DNA from: Terriglobus tenax
Lineage (GTDB): Bacteria; Acidobacteriota; Terriglobia; Terriglobales; Acidobacteriaceae
Direction of reading: 5' to 3'
Length of the DNA: 64,000 bases
NCBI RefSeq assembly: GCF_025685395.1
Contig: NZ_JAGSYA010000004.1
Coordinates: forward strand, 1 to 64,000
A program made the translations under genes and the position numbers. Under the pieces are notes generated by a model. That model did no database searches and was not told the origin of the DNA. It saw nothing but the letters and a program-made list of their open reading frames with translations. Below are positions 34,374-42,924 of this stretch, piece after piece (within the stretch, counting starts at the first letter, position 1; every line of letters begins with the position of its first letter).

Positions 34374-36149
34374 ATGGCAGAGAAGAAGACTGATCTACAG
34401 AGAGCAGGAGGAGCGGCTTCCATGGCGGAGGGCAGCGCACCGTGGCAGCGGCTGGCGAGCAATGCAGGCAGCCGCTGGAACGGGATGCCGAAGGCGCAAC
34501 GCTCCCGCTGGATGATGCTTGCAGCGATGGCGATTGCCGCGGTTGCAGCCATCAGTTGGTATGGCTCGCGCACGGAGTGGAAGACACTGTTCAGCGGGCT
34601 TGATCCGAAGGATGTTCAGGTGGTGAGCCAGGAGCTGACGGCCGCCGGCATCAATGCAAAGATTTCGAGCGACGGCGGCGAGGTGATGGTGCCGGATGAT
34701 CTGCTGGACAAGGCCCGCATGGAGGTTGCCAGCAAGGGCATGCCGCAGAGCGGCCGGATGGGATTTGAGATCTTCGACAAGCCCAACTGGGTCGGCTCAG
34801 AGTTTGATGAAAAGGTGAACTTCCAGCGGGCCCTGGAGGGGGAACTGGAACACACGATTGGAACGCTGGGCGCCGTACGTTCGGCGCGGGTGCATCTCGC
34901 GCTGGCCAGGCAGGGGCTGTTTTCAGGCGAAGACCGCCCCGCAAAGGCCACGGTGGTATTGAAGTTGCGTCGCTCCACTCTGGACCGTGGTGAGGTGGAG
35001 TCGATTCGCAACCTGGTAGCAGGCGCCGTGGAGAATCTTCAGCCGGAGCAGGTGACGCTGGTGGATGCGGATGGGCATATGAATCTTGGGGCCCCAAGCC
35101 AAACCGCACAGCAGAGCGATCTGGCGCGACAGATGGAACAGCAGCTGGTCGCGATGCTGGAGCCGGTCGCGGGACGCGAGAATGTGCACGCGACGGTCCA
35201 TGCGGACTACGAGCAGGGCTCGGAGGAGAAGACGGACGAGGTGTACGATCCCGCACTGTCGGCTACGGTCAGCATGCAACGGACCGAGCAGGTGCAGGGA
35301 TCGCAGCGCGCCGCCGCTGGCGTTCCGGGAACGCAGAGCAATGCAGCCGGTGGCCAGCAAGTGAATACACCGCCCTCGAACACTTCCGCATCGCAGCAGA
35401 CCAATGTGCCTCCGCTGATGCAGAACAGCAATGTCCCGGTCTATCCGCAGGGAGCCAGCGGCACCAGCAACAATGCGCGGCAGGAGAGCGCCAGCTATGC
35501 GGTGACGCGTCACCTGTCGCACAGCGAAGAGGGGCCCGGCCGTCTGAAGCGGCTTACGGTAGCGGTGCTGGTCAATGATCGTCCGCAGACAGAGGGTTCG
35601 GGCAAAACGATGCACTCGGTCTGGCATCCGCGCAGCGGTGAAGAGATGCGCCGGCTGGAACAGTTAGCGCAGGCGGCAACCGGGTTTGATGCCAAACGTG
35701 GCGATCAGCTGGTTCTCGAAAATATCAGCTTTGAAAGCAATGGCCATGATGTACCTGTTACGCCGATGCAACGTGTGACAGAGCAGGCGCAGGACATTGT
35801 GCGTATGCCAGGTTTTCTGCGGACAGCAGGTTTGGTTGTGCTTGGCATGCTGCTTGTGATGTTTGTGCTGCGCCCCATGGTGAAGCAGACGGCCGATCTG
35901 ATACACGCTCCGCAACAGGCTGCGCTCGCAGCACCGGGGCAGGTTGCCGCTGCGACACTTTCTGGAACCGAGCCTGCGGCTTTGCTGACAGAAGGGTCTA
36001 TGGATACACCCATGCTGAGTAGTCAGCAAGCGGAGCAGAAGGGCGAAGAGCATGCGATCTTTGAGCAGGTCAAGAAGAACATCCGCCAGGAGCCCAAGCA
36101 GAGTACACGTCTGCTGGAGCACTGGATGGGTGTGGACATGGATGAGTAA
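34374..36149 (+). CDS. fliF: Flagellar M-ring protein FliF
   Basis: FliF forms the MS ring, the base of the flagellum. The 591-residue protein has an N-terminal membrane segment (about 46-63), the YscJ-like domain (FSGLDPKDVQVVSQELTAAGI, ARVHLALARQGLFSGEDRPAKA read in parts), a serine/glutamine/asparagine-rich linker (about 310-370), a C-terminal membrane segment (LVVLGMLLVMFVLRPMV) and the FliG-binding tail ending EHWMGVDMDE. The gene is followed two bases later by fliG. No truncation is seen. Confidence 0.95.
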   Translation: MAEKKTDLQRAGGAASMAEGSAPWQRLASNAGSRWNGMPKAQRSRWMMLAAMAIAAVAAISWYGSRTEWKTLFSGLDPKDVQVVSQELTAAGINAKISSDGGEVMVPDDLLDKARMEVASKGMPQSGRMGFEIFDKPNWVGSEFDEKVNFQRALEGELEHTIGTLGAVRSARVHLALARQGLFSGEDRPAKATVVLKLRRSTLDRGEVESIRNLVAGAVENLQPEQVTLVDADGHMNLGAPSQTAQQSDLARQMEQQLVAMLEPVAGRENVHATVHADYEQGSEEKTDEVYDPALSATVSMQRTEQVQGSQRAAAGVPGTQSNAAGGQQVNTPPSNTSASQQTNVPPLMQNSNVPVYPQGASGTSNNARQESASYAVTRHLSHSEEGPGRLKRLTVAVLVNDRPQTEGSGKTMHSVWHPRSGEEMRRLEQLAQAATGFDAKRGDQLVLENISFESNGHDVPVTPMQRVTEQAQDIVRMPGFLRTAGLVVLGMLLVMFVLRPMVKQTADLIHAPQQAALAAPGQVAAATLSGTEPAALLTEGSMDTPMLSSQQAEQKGEEHAIFEQVKKNIRQEPKQSTRLLEHWMGVDMDE

Positions 36150-36151
36150 GG

Positions 36152-37183
36152 ATGGCAACACAGAATAATTCGCCACTGACACGGGCGGCAGGCCTTCGCA
36201 AGGCAGCGATCTTTATGGTCGCGGTTGGTGATGACCTGGCCAAGGAGATGTTTCAGTATCTTTCGGAGACAGATGTACAGCGCGTGACGGAAGAGATCAT
36301 GCGGCTGGGAAATATCGCTAAGGAAGAGTTGTCGCAGGTGGTGGGGGAATACTATGCGTTGCAGGAGACGCAGAAGTACGTAACCCGTGGAGGCGTGGAT
36401 TATGCCAGGCGCTTGTTGCAGAAGGCTTTTGGCGAGAACCGTGCTGAGGAGTTATTGAACGAGGTGTGGCGACTGCGGGAACGCTCGATGAGCGACCTGA
36501 CCATGCTGCAAAAGATCGACCCCTCGCAGCTGGCGAAGTTTCTGGATGGAGAACATCCGCAGACCGTGGCCCTGGTGCTGGCGCATCTGGAAGGCGGCCG
36601 TGCGGCGCTGGTGTTGATGGCGTTGAACGATACGCTACGTATTGAGGTGGTAAAGCGGTTGGCTGAAATGCGGCAGTTCTCTCCCGAGATGGCGCAAAAG
36701 GTCGCGTTGATGCTCTATCGCCGGTCGGAGTCGATTGGGCAGAACAAGCGGCACTCGTATGCGGGCTTCAAGGCGGTGGCCGAAATGCTGAACCGTGTCG
36801 ACCAGACGGTGAGCAAGAAAATCCTGGAAGGGATTGAAGAGAATCAGCCGGAGATCGCGCTTGGTATCCGCAACCTGATGTTCACCTTTGATGATCTGCT
36901 GACAGTACCACAGACGGGGATTCGCGAGATTGTGGGTGCGGCCGACAAGCGTGTGCTGGCCACTGCTATGCGCGGCTGCAAGGATACGCTGCGGGCTCAC
37001 CTGTTCCAGGCGATGAGCTCGCGCGCTGCCGAGATGCTGCGCGAAGACATGGAAGTGATGGGGCCGGTGCGATCGCGTGATGTGGCCCAGGCACAGCAGG
37101 AGTTGCTGGCGCTGGCGCGGCGGCTTGAGTCCGAAGGCAAGATTATGCTGCGGCTGGAGACTGAGAATGACCTTTCCGTTTGA
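36152..37183 (+). CDS. fliG: Flagellar motor switch protein FliG
   Basis: FliG is the rotor part of the switch. The 343-residue protein has all three domains: RKAAIFMVAVGDDLAKEMFQ at the start, the EHPQT motif in DGEHPQTVALVLAHL, and the C-terminal charge-bearing helix region MSSRAAEMLREDMEVMGPVRSRDV. Usual length ~330-345. It overlaps the fliH ATG by 17 bases. It appears intact, unlike fliI downstream. Confidence 0.95.
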   Translation: MATQNNSPLTRAAGLRKAAIFMVAVGDDLAKEMFQYLSETDVQRVTEEIMRLGNIAKEELSQVVGEYYALQETQKYVTRGGVDYARRLLQKAFGENRAEELLNEVWRLRERSMSDLTMLQKIDPSQLAKFLDGEHPQTVALVLAHLEGGRAALVLMALNDTLRIEVVKRLAEMRQFSPEMAQKVALMLYRRSESIGQNKRHSYAGFKAVAEMLNRVDQTVSKKILEGIEENQPEIALGIRNLMFTFDDLLTVPQTGIREIVGAADKRVLATAMRGCKDTLRAHLFQAMSSRAAEMLREDMEVMGPVRSRDVAQAQQELLALARRLESEGKIMLRLETENDLSV

Positions 37184-37826
37184 GTGCGTTCGTCGTGAAG
37201 ACCCCGCGGGACCTCTGCGGTTTCGTTCCCATGACCGAGTTCTGCAACCGGGCACATCGGCCTCCGTGGCAAGGGATCTGTCTGCCGAAGTGGAGCAGAT
37301 GCGTGCGACTATGCTGCTTGCCGAACAGCAACACATGGCCGAACTCTCCTTGGCACGGGAGCAGGCCGTAGCGCAAACGCGCGCTGCGATGCAGGAAGAG
37401 TTTGAACAACGGTGTGCGGAGATAGGAGCGAGGGTGGAACAGGCCCTGGAGGCTTTTGATGACCAGCGCAAGCGTTACTTTGCCGATGCAGAGGCGGAAG
37501 TGGTGAAACTGGCCCTGGCTGTGGCTCGCAGAGTATTGCATCGCGAGGCGAAGCTCGATCCGTTACTGCTGCGTGGCGTAGTGCGCGTTGCCGTGGAGCA
37601 GATGAATGCCGACGATGAGGTGCGTCTGCGTGTACCACTAACGGATGCCGCACTTTGGAAGGAAACGCTGCATGATGAGCAGGTCCAGGTAGAAGGAGAT
37701 GCTGCCATGAAGCCCGGCTCCTGCGAGTTACTGGCGCGGTGTGGATCGGTGGATCTTGGGGTGGAAGCCCAGCTTACAGAGATTGAGACGAGCTTTTGTG
37801 AATTGCTCGGGAAGCGTCCGCAATGA
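37167..37826 (+). CDS. fliH: Flagellar assembly protein FliH
   Basis: FliH regulates the FliI ATPase in type III export. The 219-residue protein has an alanine/glutamate-rich coiled coil (about residues 35-115, e.g. MLLAEQQHMAELSLAREQAV) and the FliH/YscL C-terminal domain with VKLALAVARRVLHREAKLDP and the ending LGVEAQLTEIETSFCELL. The ATG at 37167 begins inside fliG; other earlier starts have no support. It overlaps fliI by four bases. Confidence 0.85.
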   Translation: MTFPFECVRREDPAGPLRFRSHDRVLQPGTSASVARDLSAEVEQMRATMLLAEQQHMAELSLAREQAVAQTRAAMQEEFEQRCAEIGARVEQALEAFDDQRKRYFADAEAEVVKLALAVARRVLHREAKLDPLLLRGVVRVAVEQMNADDEVRLRVPLTDAALWKETLHDEQVQVEGDAAMKPGSCELLARCGSVDLGVEAQLTEIETSFCELLGKRPQ

Positions 37827-38350
37827 AGCTGCAACGTTTTCATGCACGGCTGGATGCTTCTCAAAGCTGGCGCTGGAGCGGGCGTGTGGCCGAAGCGGAA
37901 GGGCAGTTGATTGAGGCGGATGGACCGCCGTGTTCTGTGGGAGAGTGCTGCGAGATCGTGGCCAATGATGGACGGATTGAGGCAGAGGTTGTTGGTATTC
38001 GCAACAGCCGAACGCTGCTGACACCGGTGAATGCGGTGGCGGGGGTACGCTTTGGCGCAAAGGTATTTGCTATGCGACGCAGGCCTTCACTTGCGGTCAG
38101 CAAGCAGATGCTGGGTCGCGTGTTCGATGCCAGTGGTATCCCGATCGATGGTGGCGCGCCGTTGGATGCAATCGAGCGCTGGCCACTCGATGTAAATCCG
38201 CCAGGACCGATGGAACGTATGCCGATCCGGGAGCCGCTGGGTACCGGACTCCGTGTCATTGATGGCGTGCTGGCCGTAGGCCGCGGCCAACGCATCGGCA
38301 TCTTCGGTGGATCGGGTGTGGGTAAGTCCAGTCTGTTTGACTACCTGTAA
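37823..38350 (+). pseudogene. fliI: FliI export ATPase, cut off after Walker A
   Basis: The 175-residue frame aligns with the N-terminal 170 residues of FliI: barrel domain, then LGRVFDASGIPIDGGAPL, PIREPLGTGLRVIDGVLAVGRGQR and Walker A FGGSGVGKSSL (GGSGVGKS at 162-169). It ends four residues later (FDYL), so the catalytic glutamate, Walker B and the C-terminal two thirds of a ~440-residue ATPase are absent. The product cannot work as an export ATPase. The break point lies close to base 38336. No fliJ, fliK, flgD or fliM follows. The rest of the operon upstream is intact, so the loss may be recent. Confidence 0.85.
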
Positions 38351-38368
38351 GCCCTATACTGACAGGGC

Positions 38369-38599
38369 ATGTTTGGTGGGCTGCTGTTTCTTTGGAATGC
38401 GACGAAGGGCCACAGGCTGACGCCGTGGAACTCCCCCTATCTGCGCTGGCGACTTGAGACCTACTCCGGTCTGAAGGCTGAGCAGATTACGGCGAAGGAT
38501 TTTTTCCGTTTTGGCTGGCGCGAGCGTTGGCAGCTTCTGCGCTTTCTGCGCTGGACCGGCGAGATCCGTGACCTGGCCGGCAAGCGGGGAGCGGAATGA
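38369..38599 (+). CDS. Small basic protein, unknown
   Basis: A 76-residue protein of unknown function, rich in tryptophan and arginine: it starts MFGGLLFLWNATKGHRLTPW and contains SPYLRWRLETYSGLKAEQIT and FRFGWRERWQLLRFLRW. A hydrophobic N-terminus (residues 2-10) is short for a membrane segment. Its stop overlaps the GH10 ATG by four bases (ATGA), so the two are probably made together. TATACT at 38355-38360 lies just ahead and may be a -10. I do not recognise the family. Confidence 0.7.
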   Translation: MFGGLLFLWNATKGHRLTPWNSPYLRWRLETYSGLKAEQITAKDFFRFGWRERWQLLRFLRWTGEIRDLAGKRGAE

Positions 38600-39744
38600 G
38601 TTTCGACCGCCGCGAACTGCTGCGGTACGGCCTTCTCTCCGCCGCCGGTGCGGGCCTCACTTCACTCCTCGGATGCGGGCCGAAGGTCTCCGCTCCCGCT
38701 TCAAAGCTGGCTCCTGTCCGCGATATCAGCGGGCAGTGGTCGTTGCGTGCGGTCGCCGCCGAGCATCGCCTGCTTACTGGCTTCGCGGTCGATCCGGAAC
38801 GCCTGAAAGACCATCGCTGCGCCAGCCTGGTGAAGCAGCAGGCCAGCATCATCGTTCCGGAAAACGCAATGAAGTGGGGTGCTCTGCGTCCGGCGCGTGG
38901 CCGTTTTCGCTTTGACCAGGCCGATACGCTGCTTACCTTTGCCGAGGAGAATCACATCCGCCTGCGCGGGCACACGCTCTGCTGGCATCGCGATCTTCCT
39001 GCATGGGTTACGGCGATTAACTCGGCGGATGATGCGCGGAATCAACTGGTCGAGCACATTCAGACCGTCGTCAGCCGCTATGCCGGCCGTATGCACTCCT
39101 GGGATGTGGTGAACGAGGCGGTTGAGGTAAAGGACAATCGCCCGGACGGACTCAGGAACTCGCCCTGGTTGCAAACCATCGGCCCGGACTATATTGAGCT
39201 GGCCTTTCAGACTGCGCGGATGGCTGATCCTGCCGCGCTTTTGAGCTACAACGACTACGGCATGGAAGACGAGACTTACGACGCCGAGCAGAAACGCAGC
39301 GCCGTGCTTCTTTTGCTGCGCCGCCTGAAGGCGCGCAATGTGCCCATCGACGCGGTCGGCATCCAGAGCCACATCTGTGCCTGTGCACAATACGGTGCGG
39401 GACTGCAGAGGTTCATGGCCCGTGTGCGCGAGATGGGGCTGCAGATTTTTTTGAGCGAAATGGATGTGAAGGACCGCGAGGTCAACCGGCAGGACCCTCG
39501 CCGGGATACTGTGGTGGCACAGACTTACAGCCAATACCTGAACCTTGCGCTGGCGGAACCGGCGGTTTCAGCGGTGCTTTTCTGGGGCGTGGACGACGGC
39601 CAGAGCTGGCTGCGGTATGAGCAGGGAAGCGATGAACAGGCACGTCCTCTGCTGTTTGACCGGCTGTTCCTGCCGAAGGAGGCATTCTACGCGGTACGGG
39701 CCGCCATGGAGGCCCGTTCCGAAATAGTACGAACCAGCCTGTAG
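38596..39744 (+). CDS. GH10 endo-1,4-beta-xylanase, lipoprotein
   Basis: This 382-residue glycoside hydrolase family 10 enzyme cuts xylan backbones. The N-terminus combines a twin-arginine-like RRELLRYGLL start with a lipobox LLGC (Cys27), so it is probably a lipid-anchored exported enzyme. GH10 signatures are MKWGALRPARGRFRF, GHTLCWHRDLP, WDVVNEAVE with the acid/base Glu174, and FLSEMDV with the nucleophile Glu288. The family often has ITELD at that place; here it is SEMD. It overlaps the small basic protein gene by four bases. No sugar transporters are adjacent. Confidence 0.92.
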   Translation: MSFDRRELLRYGLLSAAGAGLTSLLGCGPKVSAPASKLAPVRDISGQWSLRAVAAEHRLLTGFAVDPERLKDHRCASLVKQQASIIVPENAMKWGALRPARGRFRFDQADTLLTFAEENHIRLRGHTLCWHRDLPAWVTAINSADDARNQLVEHIQTVVSRYAGRMHSWDVVNEAVEVKDNRPDGLRNSPWLQTIGPDYIELAFQTARMADPAALLSYNDYGMEDETYDAEQKRSAVLLLLRRLKARNVPIDAVGIQSHICACAQYGAGLQRFMARVREMGLQIFLSEMDVKDREVNRQDPRRDTVVAQTYSQYLNLALAEPAVSAVLFWGVDDGQSWLRYEQGSDEQARPLLFDRLFLPKEAFYAVRAAMEARSEIVRTSL

Positions 39745-39849
39745 TCCAGGGGCGGGTTTGATTGCCGGGCAGAGCCAGTGATGCTATCCTACTCAGGACA
39801 CTAGACGAGTGAATTTAAGAGAAGAGAAGTAGAGGAGCAACGTAATCCC

Positions 39850-40116
39850 GTGTTAGCACCTGCCAAGAAGACCGAAATTATCAGCAAATTCCGCACGCAC
39901 GATTCGGACACCGGCAGCCCGGAGGTCCAGATCGCCATTCTGAGCGAGCGGATCGGCGAGCTGACGGAGCACTTCAAGACCCATAAGAAGGATCATGGCT
40001 CCCGCCGTGGCCTGCTGATGCTGGTCAGCAAGCGTCGCCGCCTGCTGGACTACCTGAAGAAGAACGACTCTGACCGCTACCGCGAAGTGATCGGCAAGCT
40101 GGGTATCCGTAAGTAA
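39850..40116 (+). CDS. rpsO: 30S ribosomal protein S15
   Basis: The 88-residue protein contains the S15 signatures [40 protein letters not shown] and [14 protein letters not shown]15 binds 16S helices 20-22. The start is GTG; AGTAGAGGAGCAACGTAATCCC precedes it with a somewhat long spacing. S15 is often autoregulated through its mRNA leader. The pair rpsO-pnp is the common arrangement in bacteria. Confidence 0.96.
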   Translation: MLAPAKKTEIISKFRTHDSDTGSPEVQIAILSERIGELTEHFKTHKKDHGSRRGLLMLVSKRRRLLDYLKKNDSDRYREVIGKLGIRK

Positions 40117-40443
40117 ACCGTTTCTGGTTTTACGATCCAGTTGAGCTTTACGCGGCACGAGTAACTATGCCCAGGCGCACGAAGTTTCCATATACGGCTG
40201 CGGGGTCCGCAATGCGGGCTTCAGCAGCCGTTTATGCTTTCCGGCACCTCCGGAGCGCGAAGTAATGACGGGCGCGATGGTGGCATATCAACCAGGCGCG
40301 CCTATGTCAGGGCATTCCCAACCACAGATTTTTTTGAGCGCATGGCCAGTGCTTAAGGCTCGCCATGCTGCCGCACCCGTGCACCTGAATGGCGCACGAT
40401 CATAAGTTTCGATAAGAAGACAGAGAGAAAGAGAGATACACAC
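40117..40443 (+). other. rpsO-pnp intergenic leader with hairpins
   Basis: This 327-base gap has no protein gene I can support. It holds a branched hairpin: ACGGCTGC (40194-40201) pairs with GCAGCCGT (40224-40231), enclosing CCGC-AAT-GCGG (40207-40217). A second stem is GCATGGC (40340-40346) with GCCATGC (40362-40368). In other bacteria the pnp leader has an RNase III-processed stem through which PNPase controls its own synthesis; these hairpins are candidates. A purine-rich AAGACAGAGAGAAAGAGAG site precedes the pnp ATG. Confidence 0.45.
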
Positions 40444-42870
40444 ATGAAACAGGAAGTGAGTGTAGAGCTTGCCGGTGGCAAGCGGATCACATTTGAGACG
40501 GGACGCATGGCCAAGCAGGCCTCCGGCGCCGCGCTGACCACCAGCGGCGACACCGTCGTTCTCGGCACTGCAGTTGCCAGCGCCGAGCCCAAGGAAGGCA
40601 TCGACTTCTTCCCGCTGACGGTCGAGTACCGTGAGTTCACCTACGCCGGCGGACGCATCCCCGGCGGCTTCATCAAGCGCGAAGGCCGTCCCTCCGAAAA
40701 GGAGATCCTGACCGCTCGCCAGATCGACCGTCCCATTCGTCCTCTCTTCCCGGAGGCCTTCCGCAATGAGACCCAGGTTGTCGGCTTCGTTTACTCCGCT
40801 GACAAGGAAAACGATCCGGACGTCATCGCGATCAACGCCGCTTCGTGCGCCCTGGCCCTGTCGGATATTCCGTTCAACGGCCCGGTTGGCGCGGTTCGCG
40901 TCGGCATGATTAATGGTGAGTTTGTCGTGAACCCCACCTACGCCGAGAAGGCCGAGAGCACCATGAACATCATGGTCGTCGGCACGAAGGACGGCATCGT
41001 GATGATCGAGTCCGGCGCGAAGGAAGTTGCCGAAGACAAGGTCGTCGATGCCATCGAGTTTGGCCACGGTGAGATCAAGAAGATTGTTGCTGTGATCGAG
41101 GAGCTCGTCTCCAAGGCCGGCAAGACCAAGCGCCACGTCAATCCTGTCGAAAAGGATGAAATCTACTACAACGAGCTGAAGGCTCAGGTAGGTGAGCGCC
41201 TGAAGGATGCCCTCGACACGCAGAAGTATGCCAAGGTCGACAGCTATGCCAAGGTCAAGGAGCTGAAGGACGAGCTGAAGGCCGCTCTTCCGGCCGACGA
41301 TGCCGCCGCTCCGAAGAAGCTGAGCAAGTATTACGAGCTGCTGCGTGAAGACATCTTCCGCGAGCAGGTCCTCAACGATCGCATCCGCCCTGATCGCCGC
41401 GCCTTTGACCAGGTCCGCAAGATTGACATCGAGATTGGTGTTCTGCCCCGCACCCATGGTTCGGCTCTGTTCACCCGCGGTGAGACCCAGGCCCTGGTAA
41501 CGACCACCCTCGGCACCACCGACGATGCGCAGCGCATTGAAACCTACACCGGCGAGCAGAAGAAGACCTTCATGCTGCACTACAACTTCCCGCCGTTCTC
41601 GGTTGGTGAAGTCGGCCGTATGTCGGGCGTTGGCCGCCGCGAAATCGGCCACGGTGCTCTGGCATCGCGCGCTATTGAAGCTGTTCTGCCCGGTGAAGAG
41701 TCGCCCTACGTCATGCGCGTGGTCTCGGACATCCTGGAGTCGAACGGCTCCTCGTCCATGGCCACCGTCTGCGGAGCTTCGCTCTCGCTGATGCAGGCTG
41801 GCATCAAGCTGAAGGCCGCTGTAGCCGGCATCGCAATGGGTCTGGTGAAGGAAGGCGACAAGTACGCCATCCTGACCGACATCGCCGGCGCGGAAGATCA
41901 CTACGGCGACATGGACTTCAAGGTTGCCGGAACCCGCAATGGCATCACCGCACTGCAGATGGACATCAAGATCATGGGCATCACCGCCCAGATCATGCGT
42001 GAGGCGCTTGAGCAGGCCCGCGTTGCCCGCATCTTCCTGCTGGACAAGATGGATGCTGTGATTGCCGGAGCCAACGAGACTCCGTCGCAGTTTGCCCCGC
42101 GCATTCACACCCTGCAGATCCCGACCGACAAGATCCGTGACCTGATCGGACCTGGCGGAAAGGTCATCCGCGGCATCATCGATGCCACGGGCGTGAAGAT
42201 TGATGTGGACGATTCGGGTCGCGTCAACGTTGCTTCCAGCGACGCGGACGGTCTTGAGCGCGCCATCCAGATGATCAGCGACCTCACTGCCGTTCCCGAG
42301 ATTGGCAAGACCTACCTCGGTAAGGTTGTCCGCCTGGCTGAGTTCGGCGCATTCGTCGAGATCTTCCCCGGCACCGACGGCCTGCTGCACGTCTCCGAGA
42401 TTGCAGAGCATCGCGTCAAGGACGTGAAGGACGAGCTGCGCGAGGGCGATCAGGTTCTGGTCAAGGTCCTCGGCATCGAAGGCAACCGCATCAAGCTCTC
42501 GCGCAAGGCTGTTATCCGCGAGCAGCGTGAGAAGCTTGGTCTGCCTCCGGTTGCTCCGCAGGAAGGCGGCAGCAACGACAAGCGTGATCGCGGTCCGCGT
42601 CCTCCCCGCCCGGAGCGCCCGGCATCGAGCGAGCCGACCATCACCATCGAAGGAGGAGACGACTTCGAAGACGGTGATGAGGATCTCGAGGATGATTTCG
42701 AGGGCGAAGGAGAAGAAGGGGAAGGCACCGATGCTCCCGCAGGTGAGGCTACTGGCAACGGGCAGGATCAGGCGCGTGCTGGCGATGCCAACCGTCGCCG
42801 TCGCCGCCGTCGTGGCGGACGCCGTCCTGGCGGACCGGGTCAGGGTGGCGGTGGCAATCGCCCCGCGTAA
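40444..42870 (+). CDS. pnp: Polynucleotide phosphorylase with acidic-arginine tail
   Basis: PNPase degrades RNA from the 3' end with phosphate. The protein is 808 residues, against the usual ~700. Two RNase PH domains are visible (GRIPGGFIKREGRPSEKEIL; GTRNGITALQMDIKIMGIT), then KH (IRDLIGPGGKVIRGI) and S1 (YLGKVVRLAEFGAFVEIFPGTDG) domains. The last ~100 residues are low-complexity: a proline-rich linker, an acidic block (about 725-765) and an arginine run followed by glycine (RRRRRRRGGRRPGG). It sits downstream of rpsO. Confidence 0.97.
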   Translation: MKQEVSVELAGGKRITFETGRMAKQASGAALTTSGDTVVLGTAVASAEPKEGIDFFPLTVEYREFTYAGGRIPGGFIKREGRPSEKEILTARQIDRPIRPLFPEAFRNETQVVGFVYSADKENDPDVIAINAASCALALSDIPFNGPVGAVRVGMINGEFVVNPTYAEKAESTMNIMVVGTKDGIVMIESGAKEVAEDKVVDAIEFGHGEIKKIVAVIEELVSKAGKTKRHVNPVEKDEIYYNELKAQVGERLKDALDTQKYAKVDSYAKVKELKDELKAALPADDAAAPKKLSKYYELLREDIFREQVLNDRIRPDRRAFDQVRKIDIEIGVLPRTHGSALFTRGETQALVTTTLGTTDDAQRIETYTGEQKKTFMLHYNFPPFSVGEVGRMSGVGRREIGHGALASRAIEAVLPGEESPYVMRVVSDILESNGSSSMATVCGASLSLMQAGIKLKAAVAGIAMGLVKEGDKYAILTDIAGAEDHYGDMDFKVAGTRNGITALQMDIKIMGITAQIMREALEQARVARIFLLDKMDAVIAGANETPSQFAPRIHTLQIPTDKIRDLIGPGGKVIRGIIDATGVKIDVDDSGRVNVASSDADGLERAIQMISDLTAVPEIGKTYLGKVVRLAEFGAFVEIFPGTDGLLHVSEIAEHRVKDVKDELREGDQVLVKVLGIEGNRIKLSRKAVIREQREKLGLPPVAPQEGGSNDKRDRGPRPPRPERPASSEPTITIEGGDDFEDGDEDLEDDFEGEGEEGEGTDAPAGEATGNGQDQARAGDANRRRRRRRGGRRPGGPGQGGGGNRPA

Positions 42871-42889
42871 CCACCTTGCAACGCTAATC

Positions 42890-42924
42890 GAAACCGGGCT
42901 GCTTCGGCAGTCCGGTTTCTTTTT
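42890..42924 (+). terminator. Intrinsic terminator after pnp
   Basis: GAAACCGG-G-CTGC (42890-42902), loop TTCG, GCAG-T-CCGGTTTC (42907-42919) with one G-U pair, then TTTTT (42920-42924). It lies 20 bases after the pnp stop. The TTCG tetraloop and T-tract make it a strong rho-independent terminator. It overlaps the end of the convergent gene at 42923. Confidence 0.88.

Noticed and set aside
38337-38360. Possible sigma-70 promoter TTGACT / TATACT at the fliI junction
   Set aside because: The spacer is only 12 bases instead of about 17, and the -10 lies 14 bases before the ATG. It is not good enough to call.
40288-42411. Antisense frame of 707 codons opposite pnp
   Set aside because: It lies opposite the pnp coding region and shows no domain or ribosome binding site. 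The sense gene is intact and conserved.
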